A stretch of DNA of 58,561 bases from CAXXOK01 sp035353615 (GTDB taxonomy: Bacteria > Bacillota > Clostridia > Christensenellales > Aristaeellaceae): assembly GCA_035353615.1 (NCBI GenBank), contig DAOPZY010000018.1, forward strand, positions 1-58,561, written 5' to 3'. A model generated the notes under the pieces. It did not search any database, was not told where the DNA came from, and saw only the letters and a list, made by a program, of their open reading frames with translations. The position numbers and the translations under genes are program-made. Shown in pieces: positions 8,514 to 14,590 of the stretch; the stretch's first letter is position 1; each line of letters opens with the position of its first letter.

Positions 8514-8774
8514 TTTACCACAAATCCATTTTAGGAAAAAACTTCGCGCGTATGGGGCGCTGCGGCTGTGTGTTGCAAGGCTGTAGAGATTGCATGTGCC
8601 CCCTGCCCCCCATGATCGCATCAACAGAGCAAGGAAACGCCAACCGTACAGGTATCACAACCGTAACCCGCCGGGTCGCACGTGACCCCCCTACCTGCTG
8701 TCAGTTTAACCGATACCAGATAGGCTGCAAAGACTGTCTGTTTAGCTGATGGTCAATAGGGCTGTCGGCTTAAG

Positions 8775-8915
8775 CGACACCCTAAGTTGAATTTAGCCCT
8801 AGATTCAATCTAAGGGTACGAATTGAATTCATACCCATGGGGTGGCGAAACGCCACCCCTATTTTCAACATAGGGCGTGTCGCATGCGTACCCACCGTGG
8901 GGTAACGTGACGTTA
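8775..8915. repeat. cluster of short palindromes
   Basis: Within 140 bp are TAGATT-C-AATCTA flanked by CCC/GGG, the palindrome GGGTA-C-GAATT-G-AATTC-A-TACCC (8814-8836), the hairpin GGGGTGGCG-AAA-CGCCACCCC (8839-8859) and TAACGT-G-ACGTTA (8903-8915). Several have a single central base, which suits a protein-bound dyad better than an RNA loop. Confidence 0.6.
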
Positions 8916-9045
8916 TCAAGGATGTAAGCATCGTGGACACCCTATGAGGTCGTGTTTCGCGTCCCTATCAGCATTCATTCGGCGGAGGGCTGGCAACGCC
9001 GTGCATTTCTTTGCGCCCTTTTGGCCTGTCCGAAAATGCAAAAGA

Positions 9046-9070
9046 CGGAGGCTTTTAACCTCCGCCGTGA
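9046..9070 (-). terminator. terminator of the three-gene minus-strand operon
   Basis: CGGAGG and CCTCCG (9046-9051, 9059-9064) form a stem. On the minus strand it is followed by TCTTTTGCATTTT. It lies just past the stop of the 186-residue gene. Confidence 0.65.
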
Positions 9071-9076
9071 TCTGGT

Positions 9077-9637
9077 TTACGCGCGCCCCTCGCGCTGTCT
9101 CACAATACGAACATATGACAAGATCGCGTCAAGCGTTTTGTGCTTGATAACGTCCGACATTTCGAGGTTTACCAAGGCTTTGAGGGTGAACTTCGTATCC
9201 TCAACCGCCTCTGCCTGTGGTGTCTTTGTGGTGGCTTTGTGGCGCCGTGTCAACATCGTATCCATCCGCCAGTAAATAACCTCCTGATCTTCGGCGGACA
9301 GTTGTGGCAGCAGGGCACGCGCCTTGTCAAGCCAGCTTACCGGCTCGGGTGCTTTCCTTCCTGCCTCCTCCCCTGCTGGCTGCGTCTGCTTGCCCAGCAA
9401 CCTCCGTGCCAGAAGGTAAATGCGCTTGAGCGTGCCTGCATCGGTGATCTGCTGCGTGCATGCCTCGATCTCCTGACGGTAGTAACCAAGCGTACCTTGA
9501 TCGCCCTCCGCCATAGGCTCTTTGAGAAAAAGCGCTTTGACAGCCTGATTGATGAAAATGAGTGACTGCTCGTTCTGGATTGAGGCGAGCATTGAATAAG
9601 TGCTACTTTTCATAGATACTGTTGAGGATTCTGTCAT
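9077..9637 (-). CDS. hypothetical protein of the tRNA-Thr element
   Basis: This 186-residue soluble protein was not recognised. The N-terminus is Ser/Thr-rich. The remainder is mostly helical, with conserved-looking stretches WLDKARALLPQLSAEDQEV and YVRIVRQREGR. ATG 9637 follows AAAGGGG at good spacing. It is the last gene of a minus-strand operon (84-, 91- and 186-residue products) running away from the ribbon-helix-helix gene, and is followed by a terminator. The element context suggests a maintenance or regulatory role, but nothing in the sequence shows it. Confidence 0.65.
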   Translation of the reverse strand: MTESSTVSMKSSTYSMLASIQNEQSLIFINQAVKALFLKEPMAEGDQGTLGYYRQEIEACTQQITDAGTLKRIYLLARRLLGKQTQPAGEEAGRKAPEPVSWLDKARALLPQLSAEDQEVIYWRMDTMLTRRHKATTKTPQAEAVEDTKFTLKALVNLEMSDVIKHKTLDAILSYVRIVRQREGRA

Positions 9638-9689
9638 AAAATAACCCCTTTCTGTTGACCGGGGCGACGGAGGGTGATATACTCTCCAT
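9603..9689 (-). CDS. possible 28-residue leader peptide
   Basis: ATG 9689 follows GGAGGAG by 8 nt and opens a 28-codon frame that ends at 9603, overlapping the start of the 186-residue gene in another frame. The same segment forms a hairpin whose arms, CCGGGGCG.. at 9659 and ..CGCCCCGG at 9710, would mask the ribosome site. Translational coupling is possible; chance is not excluded. Confidence 0.3.
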   Translation of the reverse strand: MESISPSVAPVNRKGLFYDRILNSIYEK

Positions 9690-9757
9690 GTTGAAGGCTC
9701 CTCCGCCCCGGTGGTTGAGCTGGCCGCTTGCGTGTTCCACCACGTTAGCGGCTTTCT

Positions 9758-10033
9758 TTATGCCACAATGAAGCGCCTGCTGGTGGTTTCCTTGGTGAAT
9801 CGCGCGGCAAGGTCGGGCAACTCCTTCTTGAGGGCAGCGCCATCAAGGCGGCTGCTTGTGACCGGCTTCCACGTGATCCTGAATGCACCTGCCGTGATAC
9901 TGTCCGCGCCCTGCTGGGTCATAACTTCTTTGATCGCGTCCTGGGTCGCGGTGATCTCCGCCTCAAGCTCCTCCTGCATCCGTTGCAGCTCCTTGAGGGT
10001 TTGGGCTTTGGCTTCCAATTCCTTGATACTCAT
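9758..10033 (-). CDS. small coiled-coil hypothetical protein
   Basis: This 91-residue protein starts with a heptad-rich coiled coil (residues 1-40, IKELEAKAQTLKELQRMQEE). It ends in a compact beta/helix region with GAFRITWKPVTSSRLD. Similar small coiled-coil proteins accompany phage and ICE recombination genes in Firmicutes, but no named family could be assigned with confidence. ATG 10033 overlaps the neighbourhood of the preceding stop (10049), so translation is probably coupled. It is the middle gene of the three-gene operon. Confidence 0.6.
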   Translation of the reverse strand: MSIKELEAKAQTLKELQRMQEELEAEITATQDAIKEVMTQQGADSITAGAFRITWKPVTSSRLDGAALKKELPDLAARFTKETTSRRFIVA

Positions 10034-10048
10034 TGTTCCCCCATCCTT

Positions 10049-10303
10049 TCATGCGGCCTTTATCTGGATAACATCGAAGCGGTTCCGATTCATGTACTTG
10101 TATTCCTGCGCGGTGTTGTCCGTCACGTTGGCCAGCAGAAGCACCATAGAATCATCATGAATGCGCTTGCCGTACACGTTGTAGCGGGCGGCGGCTTTCT
10201 TGGCTTCGTACCACGCCATACGCAGGGCCTCGGAAAAGCTCACGCTGTAGCGACGGTAGTTCCTCCAAGCGGCTTTCATGATCTCGCTGCGGTTGTACTT
10301 CAT
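10049..10303 (-). CDS. small basic hypothetical protein of ICE/phage type
   Basis: This 84-residue protein has an N-terminal helical part (IMKAAWRNYRRYSVSFSEAL, then RMAWYEAKKAA) rich in Arg, Lys and aromatic residues. A C-terminal beta part carries NRFDVIQI. Proteins with this start are common in Firmicute integrative elements; their function is unknown to me. ATG 10303 follows AAGGAGG. It is the first gene of the minus-strand operon and is transcribed divergently from the ribbon-helix-helix gene, so both may share the repeat-containing control region at 10352-10437. Confidence 0.65.
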   Translation of the reverse strand: MKYNRSEIMKAAWRNYRRYSVSFSEALRMAWYEAKKAAARYNVYGKRIHDDSMVLLLANVTDNTAQEYKYMNRNRFDVIQIKAA

Positions 10304-10351
10304 CGTGGCCTGCCTCCTTCGGTGTTTCCCTTACCTTGATTAGAGTATACT

Positions 10352-10404
10352 ACATTAGTACCAATATACAAATACATATAAAGGGAAACATTAGTACCAA
10401 TATA
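10352..10404. promoter_or_regulatory. 17-bp direct repeats, likely operator
   Basis: ACATTAGTACCAATATA occurs exactly at 10352-10368 and 10388-10404, 36 bp apart, between the divergent 84-residue gene and the ribbon-helix-helix gene. It overlaps the region just before the -35 box of the latter. Ribbon-helix-helix repressors often bind such direct repeats, so autoregulation is inferred. Confidence 0.65.
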
Positions 10405-10408
10405 TACA

Positions 10409-10437
10409 TTGACACTAATATATCGTTTTGGTATTAT
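10409..10437 (+). promoter_or_regulatory. promoter of the ribbon-helix-helix gene
   Basis: TTGACA (10409-10414) and TATTAT (10432-10437) are 17 bp apart; TATAAT at 10435 is an alternative with longer spacing. It directly follows the operator-like repeats. Confidence 0.75.
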
Positions 10438-10457
10438 AATATCAGGAGGTGGAAAAG

Positions 10458-10643
10458 ATGGCGCTAACAGATGCACAACGCAAAGCGAATGACAATTACA
10501 TCCGCGAAAAGTATGAAAGACTTCCCGTCAGCTACCCGAAAGAATTTTGCCAAGCTGTTCGCGATGCGGCCACGCAAAAAGGCGAATCACTTGCCGGTTA
10601 CGTCCGAAAGGCGATTGAAAACCGTATAGAATCAGACAAGTAA
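10458..10643 (+). CDS. ribbon-helix-helix DNA-binding protein
   Basis: This 61-residue protein has the length and pattern of an Arc/CopG-type ribbon-helix-helix fold. A short basic N-terminus leads to the strand region RLPVSYPKEFCQAVRDAA, then helix 2 in GESLAGYVRKAIENRIESD. Such dimers bind DNA through the beta ribbon. ATG 10458 is 8 nt from AGGAGG; a GTG at 10449 lies inside that site and is rejected. The consensus promoter and the repeats just upstream suggest autoregulation and control of the divergent operon. A strong terminator follows at 10736. Confidence 0.75.
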   Translation: MALTDAQRKANDNYIREKYERLPVSYPKEFCQAVRDAATQKGESLAGYVRKAIENRIESDK

Positions 10644-10735
10644 ACGCCCTCCTGCGGGATGATATGGGCATGACAGCGGAGGAATGGAAGGGCAACGAGT
10701 GAAGCCCACAGGGGGCAGGACACTATGAAGGAAAG

Positions 10736-10757
10736 AGCAGCCGGGCGGGCTGCTTTT
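10736..10757 (+). terminator. terminator after the ribbon-helix-helix gene
   Basis: AGCAGCC (10736-10742) pairs with GGCTGCT (10748-10754) and is followed by TTTTTGCTT. Confidence 0.8.
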
Positions 10758-10877
10758 TGCTTGCTTGTTTACAGCTGCTGTGGTAAAATCTAGACAATGA
10801 ACATAGGTGTATCATACCCAATTTATCAAGTATCATTTCAATGACTACAATGGTAGACAAACAAAGGAGTGCTGATT

Positions 10878-11138
10878 ATGCAAAAATGGGAATATGCGGT
10901 GTACTGTTGGGATGATCTTGGATCAAAAGGCATTAGGAATATTGGTATTTATACTTCTGCCAATTTATGGAAAAATCAAAATAGGGAAGGGAAGACAGGG
11001 ATAGATATAATCAGAGAATTTGGGGAGAAGGGATATGAGCTTGTAAATGCTGTACCAATAGAAAACGCAATTACGTCCGGGTATTCAAAAACACATGAAA
11101 TTTTATTCGTTTTTAAGAGACCGATGGAAGATTCTTAG
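10878..11138 (+). CDS. DUF4177-like small protein
   Basis: This 86-residue protein opens with QKWEYAVYC, has FGEKGYELVNAVPIENA in the middle and ends ILFVFKRPM. That is the layout of DUF4177-type proteins (KWEY..., GKEGWELV..., FKRP). The function of the family is unknown. ATG 10878 follows AAGGAG by 8 nt. The gene is AT-rich and sits alone between a terminator and another small gene on the same strand. The domain call is by eye. Confidence 0.6.
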   Translation: MQKWEYAVYCWDDLGSKGIRNIGIYTSANLWKNQNREGKTGIDIIREFGEKGYELVNAVPIENAITSGYSKTHEILFVFKRPMEDS

Positions 11139-11305
11139 TTCACCAATATGAGTTTCTTTGTCATGAAAAATCGAAAATAGCAACAGACAATTGTGCCTCC
11201 GCTGTTCTCACATACAAAGTGAGCATGACACAATGCAAGTCATTGGATTGGATCCTGCTACGTCGATGTATATTGGGTGTGTAGAAAGGCTAGGGGGTGA
11301 TTCCA

Positions 11306-11503
11306 ATGCGGAAGAAGCCAGAATACATAATAGAAGCCTATAACACCATAACAAAAAAGATGGTCGTTCTCTTGGAAACATCTTCAAGAAAAGAAGCGTT
11401 CTCGTACTTCTTCGATGCAGAATGTCATTACTATTATTTGTATATGACGAAAGATGGAGAAAGAATAAAGAGCCGTGAAGTGTTCGTGAAGGACAGTACC
11501 TAA
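11306..11503 (+). CDS. small hypothetical protein
   Basis: This 65-residue, Lys- and Tyr-rich protein was not recognised. The middle holds an aromatic cluster (ECHYYYLYMTKDG). ATG 11306 has AGGGGG 8 nt upstream; a GTG at 11297 falls inside that site. It precedes the 10-bp tandem array and the DUF3800 locus. No promoter with good spacing is visible. Confidence 0.45.
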   Translation: MRKKPEYIIEAYNTITKKMVVLLETSSRKEAFSYFFDAECHYYYLYMTKDGERIKSREVFVKDST

Positions 11504-11550
11504 TACAGAATAAGCCCTTGCGAAGGAATGAGCTGCAATTTTTCGTCGTT

Positions 11551-11640
11551 GCGTTCTGTTGCGTTCCATTACGTTCTGTTGCGCTGTATTACGCTCAATG
11601 ACGCTAGACGATGTTAGATAACGCTTAATGACGTTAGAAT
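11551..11640 (+). repeat. nine tandem degenerate 10-bp units
   Basis: Nine successive 10-bp units run without a gap: GCGTTCTGTT, GCGTTCCATT, ACGTTCTGTT, GCGCTGTATT, ACGCTCAATG, ACGCTAGACG, ATGTTAGATA, ACGCTTAATG and ACGTTAGAAT. Positions 2-5 are mostly CGTT or CGCT, while the ends drift. The period equals one helical turn and is not a multiple of three, so it is not coding. It ends 13 bp before the -35 box of the DUF3800 promoter, which suggests a cooperative binding array. Confidence 0.8.
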
Positions 11641-11653
11641 GTACACAAATGTG

Positions 11654-11682
11654 TTGACAAATAGGTCGGGTTTATCTATAAT
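11654..11682 (+). promoter_or_regulatory. near-consensus promoter of the DUF3800 leader
   Basis: TTGACA (11654-11659), a 17-bp spacer and TATAAT (11677-11682) match the sigma-A consensus exactly. It is the best promoter in the window and reads into the structured leader. Confidence 0.9.
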
Positions 11683-11688
11683 ACAAAT

Positions 11689-11757
11689 AGGTTCATACGG
11701 GCTGGCCGAAAGGCCCTGGTCCACCTAAGGCGGGGAAATTCCCCGCTATTTCTTTTA
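11689..11757 (+). ncRNA. short structured RNA upstream of DUF3800, ending in a terminator
   Basis: From the predicted start near 11689 the transcript would hold a GNRA-type tetraloop hairpin, GGCC-GAAA-GGCC (11704-11715), with flanking GGGCT and CTGGTCC. The stem-loop GCGGGG-AAATT-CCCCGC (11730-11746) with a T-rich tail to 11756 follows. Structured RNAs named DUF3800 motifs are known from comparative genomics (Weinberg and colleagues). Membership here is inferred from position and fold only. The layout promoter, short RNA, leaky terminator, protein also resembles type III toxin-antitoxin loci. Confidence 0.6.
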
Positions 11758-11769
11758 AGAAGGCTTAAC

Positions 11770-12459
11770 ATGCCAAAGAAGATATTGAGCATTTTTGTTG
11801 ACGAATCAGGGGATTTTGGTGATCCGTGTGATCACAGCCCCTTTTATATTTTCACCCTTGTTTTCCATAATCAATCAGAGTGTATAACTGCATCCGTAAC
11901 TGCTTTTAATGAACGCCTTGCATATGATGGTTATGAGAACCACGCAATACATACCGGCCCCTTGATTCGCAGAGAAAAGGACTACCAACATATGAAAGTA
12001 GAAGAACGCCAACTTCTATTTAAGAGGATTTACTATTTTGCGCGCAAGCTACCTGTAAAATATCAAGCTTTTCTTTTCAAAAAAGCTGATTATCAAGAGC
12101 CATTTGCACTTGCCGCTTGCATGGCAAAAGCATTGGCAGATTTTGTTTGCTGCAATCAAGATTTCTTTAATCTCTTTGATACGTTTATTATTTACTATGA
12201 CAATGGACAACACGAGCTCAACCAAATCCTTATTACGGTCTTCAGCGCTATATTTGGAGATGTATCTTTCCGCAATGCACTACAAATCGACTACAGATTA
12301 TCGCAAGTTGCGGATTTGCTATGTACACTTGAACTGCTCCGAAAAAAGCTTGAGCTTAATATACTAACAAAGTCAGAAGAACAATTCTTCACAAGAAAGG
12401 AACTGAAAAAGACTTATCTTGCTGGCGTTGACAAGCTTCGCTTTGATGATTGTAGCTGA
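11770..12459 (+). CDS. DUF3800 domain protein
   Basis: This 229-residue protein matches the DUF3800 family: FVDESGDFG at the N-terminus, FIIYYDNG near residue 140, and IDYRLSQVADLLCTLELL near 180. These conserved Asp/Glu positions resemble an RNase H-like or metal-dependent nuclease site. The family is uncharacterised but is frequent in mobile elements and defence neighbourhoods, often with a structured RNA upstream. The start at 11770 follows AAGAAGG. Transcription must read through the leader terminator at 11730-11756, so attenuation is likely. The gene is AT-rich. Confidence 0.75.
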   Translation: MPKKILSIFVDESGDFGDPCDHSPFYIFTLVFHNQSECITASVTAFNERLAYDGYENHAIHTGPLIRREKDYQHMKVEERQLLFKRIYYFARKLPVKYQAFLFKKADYQEPFALAACMAKALADFVCCNQDFFNLFDTFIIYYDNGQHELNQILITVFSAIFGDVSFRNALQIDYRLSQVADLLCTLELLRKKLELNILTKSEEQFFTRKELKKTYLAGVDKLRFDDCS

Positions 12460-12602
12460 ATAACACATTGTTTCGCTAATCCCCTGTTTGAACCCGCGCC
12501 CATTTGTGTGGCACCCCCAAGCCGTTCACGGGCAGCATGCCCACAGGGATTGAGCGCCCCCTCCGCCGTACCTGGCAGCGAAGGGCAGTAATCTTGTTTC
12601 AC

Positions 12603-12756
12603 TTTTGTAGCCATTTTGTTTCCTACAAAGTAGTGTATTCTGCTTCACATTTGCTTCAACTTTGCTTACCTGAAAACAGTACACATTTGGTACACTTTTG
12701 GTTCAGGCTGCAAACCATAGCACGCCTTAAAAACCAGCTCTTTTTGGTGCTATTTT
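12603..12756. repeat. paired 10-12-bp T-tract repeats
   Basis: Four pairs of T-tracts occur with starts 12603/12614, 12650/12661, 12686/12696 and 12741/12753. The two members of a pair share flanking letters (GCTTCA, GTACAC, GGTGC types). On the minus strand they read as ACAAAA, GCAAA or ACCAAAA doublets. They lie in the 420-bp gene-free stretch after DUF3800. Confidence 0.5.
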
Positions 12757-12875
12757 GGTTCGGTTTCTAATGAACGTGGTGCTTTCAAGGAACCTCATCT
12801 CAACGGCCGCCTATGCTTTCTGTCGCATGTGCGACCAAAAGTATTTGACTTTCGGCCTGACGTGGGGCGGAAAGC

Positions 12876-13083
12876 AAGGTGTGATTTGAAATCACACCTT
12901 TGCCCTTAATAATACGTAGGGCATAATTGAACCCGGACATTCTTGTCCGTGTTGAAGTCCTTCCCTTTCGCTCATTTTTGAGCTATAGCCCTTTCCCTCC
13001 TCAAAAGTATGTGCAGGGTGTCGTTTCGACCGACACCCTTTGAGGTTGTTTGAAACAACGTCGACCCCGTTTCAACCGGGGTC
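12876..13083. repeat. cluster of seven hairpins or palindromes
   Basis: Seven inverted repeats follow each other in 208 bp: a perfect 12-bp-arm dyad (12876-12900), TGCCCT/AGGGCA (12901-12923), CGGACA/TGTCCG (12934-12949), GCTCA/TGAGC (12970-12983), GGGTGTCG/CGACACCC (13016-13038), GTTGTTT-G-AAACAAC (13045-13059) and GACCCCG/CGGGGTC (13063-13083). No reading frame covers them. It could be a structured RNA, a single-strand origin, or a row of operator dyads. Confidence 0.7.
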
Positions 13084-13336
13084 ATGTGGTCGGCACTTTG
13101 TGCATATCACATAGGGTACATACAAAGTTAGTACCCTTCCCTTCAAGGCCGGAGCCTTTACGCAGGGCCTTGATGACTTGTTTAACCCATTTTCGGAAGG
13201 CTTTTGCTTCCGGCTTGTGGCTACCCCAGATTGCATCGTAAATTCCATCTTCAGACACGGCGAGCATGGCTTGTTGCCGACCGATGCTGTCCGTTAAGTG
13301 GACATCATCCGACGGCCTACTTTGAAGGTATTCCAT
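13082..13336 (-). pseudogene. BRO/antirepressor-type fragment
   Basis: Eighty-four codons include VSEDGIYDAIWGSHKPEAKA and FRKWV, the conserved C-terminal part of the BRO-N (phage antirepressor) domain. The N-terminal part of that domain, about 60 residues, is missing. There is no ribosome site before the ATG at 13336; a repeat-rich non-coding region begins there instead. It is read as a decayed phage regulatory gene. Its 3' end touches the hairpin cluster at 13063-13083. Confidence 0.5.
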
Positions 13337-13380
13337 CCAAAACGGTATCGGTTCGGTTCCGTTTTGGTTCGGTTCGCTGT
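13337..13380. repeat. inverted and direct CGGTTCGG-type repeats
   Basis: CCAAAACGG (13337-13345) is inversely repeated as CCGTTTTGG (13359-13367), with GGTTCGGTT words between and after. The arrangement looks operator-like and sits where the promoter of the BRO-like gene would be. Confidence 0.45.
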
Positions 13381-13600
13381 CCAGTTTTCGGCTTGTGATC
13401 TACGTTCTATCGCGCTAAGAGATACCCCATGCTTTACAGTCAAAACGAATAATAACGCCTGAAATTGTGTACCAATTGTGCTGTGTTTGTGCGTTCCAAA
13501 ACAGCAAGAAAACAGTGCAACTTTAGTGCGCCTGTTCTGATGGGTAAAACCCATACCGCACCTAAGTTTCAAAAGAAAGATAGCCTAAAATCTGTATGAA

Positions 13601-13660
13601 TTTTGTACGGCTTTTGTCTGTGTTTTGTCTGTAATTTTGTTCCCCTTTTGTTCCCTGTTT
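13601..13660. repeat. phased TTTTGT array
   Basis: T-tracts start at 13601, 13612, 13623, 13635, 13646 and 13658, an 11-12-bp period, mostly as TTTTGT. The two spacer types (CTG, then TCC) occur in blocks, as if the array grew by local duplication. It lies in a gene-free stretch. Confidence 0.6.
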
Positions 13661-13751
13661 GTTCAGGGGTCAACTGTGAGGAAACCCAGTAATAACAATG
13701 CCTGCCAGTGCCCCTATAAGGCTTTCTGACAGGCAAGGTTATATAGGGTAC

Positions 13752-13950
13752 TTATCCCTCGTCGCCGATGGCGGAGGCCTGTAGGCTGCCCCGCCGCCGC
13801 TGCTCCTCGCGCCAAAACACAAGCGCCTCGGTGCTGCTTGTCCAGGAGCGCCGGTAGCCGCTCAGCGTCACGTGCCGGTGCCAGTCGGTGCGCTGGTCGA
13901 GGTGGTGCGCCTCCGCTAATGCCTTTAACTTGGGTCGGCCTGGGTCGGCG
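13752..13950 (-). pseudogene. unidentified 3' gene fragment abutting the integrase remnant
   Basis: The minus strand holds an open stretch ending at 13752, with protein-like composition (ARLTADPGRPKLKALAEAHH, later EALVFWREEQRRRG). Beyond about 13950 it runs antisense to integrase, so it is probably the tail of a gene cut by the rearrangement that also removed the integrase N-terminus. The family was not recognised. A hairpin at 13701-13737 follows it and may be its terminator. Confidence 0.3.
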
Positions 13951-14246
13951 GTGAGCCGTGCAAGGGTGAGCAATATGTATTTGCAACCGTAACCGGCGAA
14001 CCTGCAGACAGAAACAACGTCGCCCGCTGCTTGCGCATCTACTTGAAGAAGGCAGGTATAAAGCCACGCGGTGTTCATGCCCTCCGCCATACCTTCGCCA
14101 CAATGTGGGTACAATCTGGCGGTGATCTTCGCACCCTCTCGGAAATACTCGGGCATACCAACGTTGCCTTTACCATGCAACGGTATGTCCATAGCGATAC
14201 AGCCGCCAAGCGTCGGGGCATGGAAACGATGGCAAGCTTGATCTAG
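13929..14246 (+). pseudogene. int: tyrosine recombinase (integrase), C-terminal remnant
   Basis: About 100 codons preserve the catalytic end of a tyrosine integrase: YVFATVTGEPADRNN, then HALRHTFATMW (H-x-x-R box), SEILGHTN (second His) and the nucleophile Tyr in MQRYVHSD. The frame is closed by a stop at 13926. The core-binding and arm-binding domains and the first catalytic Arg are absent. The gene ends in a good terminator and points toward the right attachment site, as in intact elements. By itself it cannot be active. Confidence 0.75.
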
Positions 14247-14253
14247 CAGTTCG

Positions 14254-14284
14254 CCCGCTGTTCCGCCAAGGACAGCGGGTATTT
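14254..14284 (+). terminator. terminator of the integrase remnant
   Basis: CCCGCTGT (14254-14261) pairs with ACAGCGGG (14272-14279), followed by TATTTTAT. Confidence 0.75.
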
Positions 14285-14285
14285 T

Positions 14286-14390
14286 ATACCCTTTTGAGGG
14301 GTTTTGAGGGGGTAATTAGTGACCTTTTGAGTGGGTCGTTTTCGTTGTATCATAAAGGTTTGCAACCTTTTGAGGGTTTTGAGTGGGTTT
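14286..14390 (-). promoter_or_regulatory. right-end arm-type integrase sites
   Basis: About five copies of CTTTTGAGGG or TTTTGAGTGGG lie here, the inverse of the left-end CCCTCAAAA words. They face the left cluster across the element, matching the two arms of a tyrosine-integrase attachment system. Confidence 0.65.
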
Positions 14391-14509
14391 TATATGTTTG
14401 GGCTTCACTTTTCGGGGCATTGTATCGTGGTTTTCCCCAGCAATAAGGCTTGGTTACTGTCAATATTACTGTCAACACACAAATAAAAGCTATAAACAAG
14501 AACAAAGAA

Positions 14510-14540
14510 AAACCCTCAAACCATTACAGTTCAAGGGTTT
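14510..14540 (-). terminator. terminator of tRNA-Thr supplied by the element
   Basis: AAACCCTTGAAC pairs with GTTTGAGGGTTT (two G-U pairs) over a 7-nt loop. On the minus strand it is followed by a T-rich run. It replaces the native terminator now at 7541-7570. Confidence 0.75.
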
Positions 14541-14545
14541 CACGT

Positions 14546-14590
14546 TGGAGCTGATGACGCGATTCGAACGCGTGACCTCATCCTTACCAA
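14546..14590 (-). repeat. attachment-site repeat, right copy
   Basis: These 45 bases are identical to 7577-7621 and form the 3' part of the functional tRNA-Thr. The element restored the tRNA on insertion. Confidence 0.9.

Larger units (their letters stand above)
7577..14590. mobile_element. 7-kb integrative element in the 3' end of tRNA-Thr, with a degenerate integrase
   Basis: A perfect 45-bp direct repeat, the 3' part of tRNA-Thr, bounds the element at 7577-7621 and 14546-14590. Next to each repeat are related terminators, GGTTACTGTC words and arrays of CCCTCAAAA-type arm sites in mirror orientation, as expected for a tyrosine-integrase element. Cargo comprises a three-gene minus-strand operon, a ribbon-helix-helix gene, DUF4177-like and DUF3800 genes and a BRO-like fragment. 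No relaxase, replication protein or complete integrase is seen. The element is therefore probably a satellite or decayed element that needs a helper to move. Confidence 0.85.

Noticed and set aside
8390..8749. Cys-rich plus-strand frame
   Set aside because: It covers the inverted repeat and other hairpins, has no ribosome site and no protein-like pattern.
11551..11640. CRISPR array
   Set aside because: Units are 10 bp, degenerate and without spacers; no cas genes are nearby.
12876..13083. Retron msr-msd
   Set aside because: There are multiple hairpins but no reverse transcriptase gene anywhere in the element.
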